A stretch of 6,215 nucleotides of DNA from Candidatus Zhuqueibacterota bacterium (GTDB taxonomy: Bacteria > KSB1 > UBA2214). Shown here piece by piece: positions 5,767-6,215 of the stretch. The DNA lies in contig JAKJDB010000176.1 of NCBI GenBank assembly GCA_022706175.1, positions 1-6,215 on the forward strand, written 5' to 3'. The notes beneath the pieces were generated by a model, which saw only the letters and a program-made list of their open reading frames with translations, searched no databases and was not told the DNA's origin. Numbering within the stretch: position 1 is the stretch's first letter; each line of letters begins with the position of its first letter. The position numbers and the translations under genes are program-made.

Positions 5767-6051
5767 ATGAAATACCGTAAGCTTGTTTTATGTTTAGTAT
5801 TGCTGACGCTCCTGGCGTTGATGGCCTCTTGTGCGCCGGGCAGCGGATCCAGCAGCAGTGAAAAGCCCGCCGGCTTTCTGCTCGGCGTCTGGCATGGTTG
5901 GATTGCCCCCATCTCTTTGATGTGGGGGTTGTTCAACCCAGCGATTCGAGTGTATGAACCGATCAACACCGGCTGGTGGTATGACTTTGGTTTCTACATC
6001 GCCCTGGTGGGCGGATTCGGCGGAATTTCCCTGGTGCGGAGAAAAAAATAA
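5767..6051 (+). CDS. Small conserved lipoprotein of unknown function
   Basis: This 94-residue protein begins with a lipoprotein signal (MKYRKLVLCLVLLTLLALMASC); Cys22 is the likely lipidated residue, although Met at -3 is less usual in a lipobox. A short Gly/Ser-rich linker follows (23-32). The rest, GFLLGVWHGWIAPISLMWGLF, the stretch through about residue 68, and TGWWYDFGFYIALVGGFGG, forms two hydrophobic segments (about 37-57 and 69-89), and it ends in RRKK. I recall similar short proteins with WHGxIAP and NTGWWYDFGF blocks annotated as hypothetical in many bacteria, so it appears to be a conserved family; no function is known to me. Anchored by lipid and possibly crossing the membrane, it would sit in the cell envelope. 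The strong Shine-Dalgarno site and the tight spacing after the phosphoesterase suggest co-expression. Confidence 0.85.
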   Translation: MKYRKLVLCLVLLTLLALMASCAPGSGSSSSEKPAGFLLGVWHGWIAPISLMWGLFNPAIRVYEPINTGWWYDFGFYIALVGGFGGISLVRRKK

Positions 6052-6113
6052 CAACCAACGAGGGGTTGCCCGGCATGGACCTCGCCTGCTAGCAACCTTT
6101 GCCTCCAAGTATC

Positions 6114-6118
6114 GGGAG
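6114..6118 (+). promoter_or_regulatory. Ribosome binding site of the pirin gene
   Basis: GGGAG lies six bases upstream of a GTG start at 6125 and supports that start rather than an ATG further in. Confidence 0.55.
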
Positions 6119-6124
6119 TGACCG

Positions 6125-6215
6125 GTGAAACAACCACGCACAGTAGAAAAAATCTTTACAGGACAGGTCTCCATAGACGGCGCCGGCGTAAGGCTGCAGC
6201 GCCTGTTCGGCTATC
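6125..6215 (+). CDS. Pirin family protein, N-terminal fragment (cut by right edge)
   Basis: Thirty codons are visible before the window ends. Read from a GTG start, they contain PRTVEKIFTGQ and GAGVRLQRLFGY, which match the N-terminus of pirin-family proteins (typically R-x-I-x-x-x-x-x-G then DGAGVKLxRxFG). Pirins are bicupin iron-binding proteins of roughly 230-300 residues; some have quercetin 2,3-dioxygenase activity and others act as redox-sensitive regulators. The metal-binding histidines lie beyond the edge, so nothing can be said on activity. The gene begins 73 nt after the lipoprotein stop and may be the last member of the same plus-strand run or have its own promoter. The family call is fairly sure because the N-terminal block is distinctive, although it is short. 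Confidence 0.82.
   Translation, partial: MKQPRTVEKIFTGQVSIDGAGVRLQRLFGY

Noticed and set aside
6061..6100. Inverted repeat GGTTGC/GCAACC downstream of the lipoprotein gene
   Set aside because: The stem is six pairs plus wobbles around a 22-base loop and is followed by just three T residues, so it is a poor terminator and may be chance.

Overview
This is a bacterial chromosomal window of roughly mid-50s GC by eye. It is densely coded and carries eight genes, two of them cut by the window edges. There is no sign of phage, transposon, CRISPR array, tRNA or rRNA. Secreted proteins with signal peptides and one lipoprotein suggest a free-living heterotroph. The gene set (exported 3-keto-disaccharide hydrolase-type protein, exported metallophosphoesterase, LarA-type racemase, Bcp peroxiredoxin, pirin) fits an environmental Gram-negative, perhaps of the Fibrobacterota-Chlorobiota-Bacteroidota (FCB) group or a candidate phylum near it. 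That placement is a guess from gene content, not a measurement.

Layout from left to right. Positions 1-843 (minus strand) hold the first 281 residues of a radical SAM protein with an N-terminal cobalamin-binding-like domain; its C-terminus lies outside the window. A divergent 220-bp spacer follows. On the plus strand at 1064-1594 is a HemG-like long flavodoxin. It converges on the minus-strand pair bcp (2903-3367) and larA (1628-2884), which read from right to left as one likely operon with an 18-nt gap. A 300-bp divergent spacer (3368-3667) carries a plausible sigma70-type promoter in each direction, plus short inverted and direct repeats between them. Its plus-strand promoter would drive a run of genes: a secreted two-domain 3-keto-disaccharide hydrolase family protein (3668-4684), an exported calcineurin-like metallophosphoesterase (4738-5745), a small lipoprotein (5767-6051), and the start of a pirin-family cupin (6125 to the right edge).

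How the genes work together. The three plus-strand genes at 3668-6051 all encode products predicted to leave the cytoplasm, and their short gaps (53 and 21 nt) fit co-transcription. An envelope or outside-cell role in cleaving sugars and phosphoesters is a reasonable inference but is not shown. The bcp-larA pair joins a thiol peroxidase to a nickel-pincer racemase homologue. LarA needs a cofactor made by LarB, LarC and LarE, none of which is in the window.

I see no wholly new system here. The points most worth a second look are the substituted active-site position in LarA, the exported three-gene cassette with its small conserved lipoprotein, the cysteine cluster in the HemG-like flavodoxin, and the structured divergent spacers.
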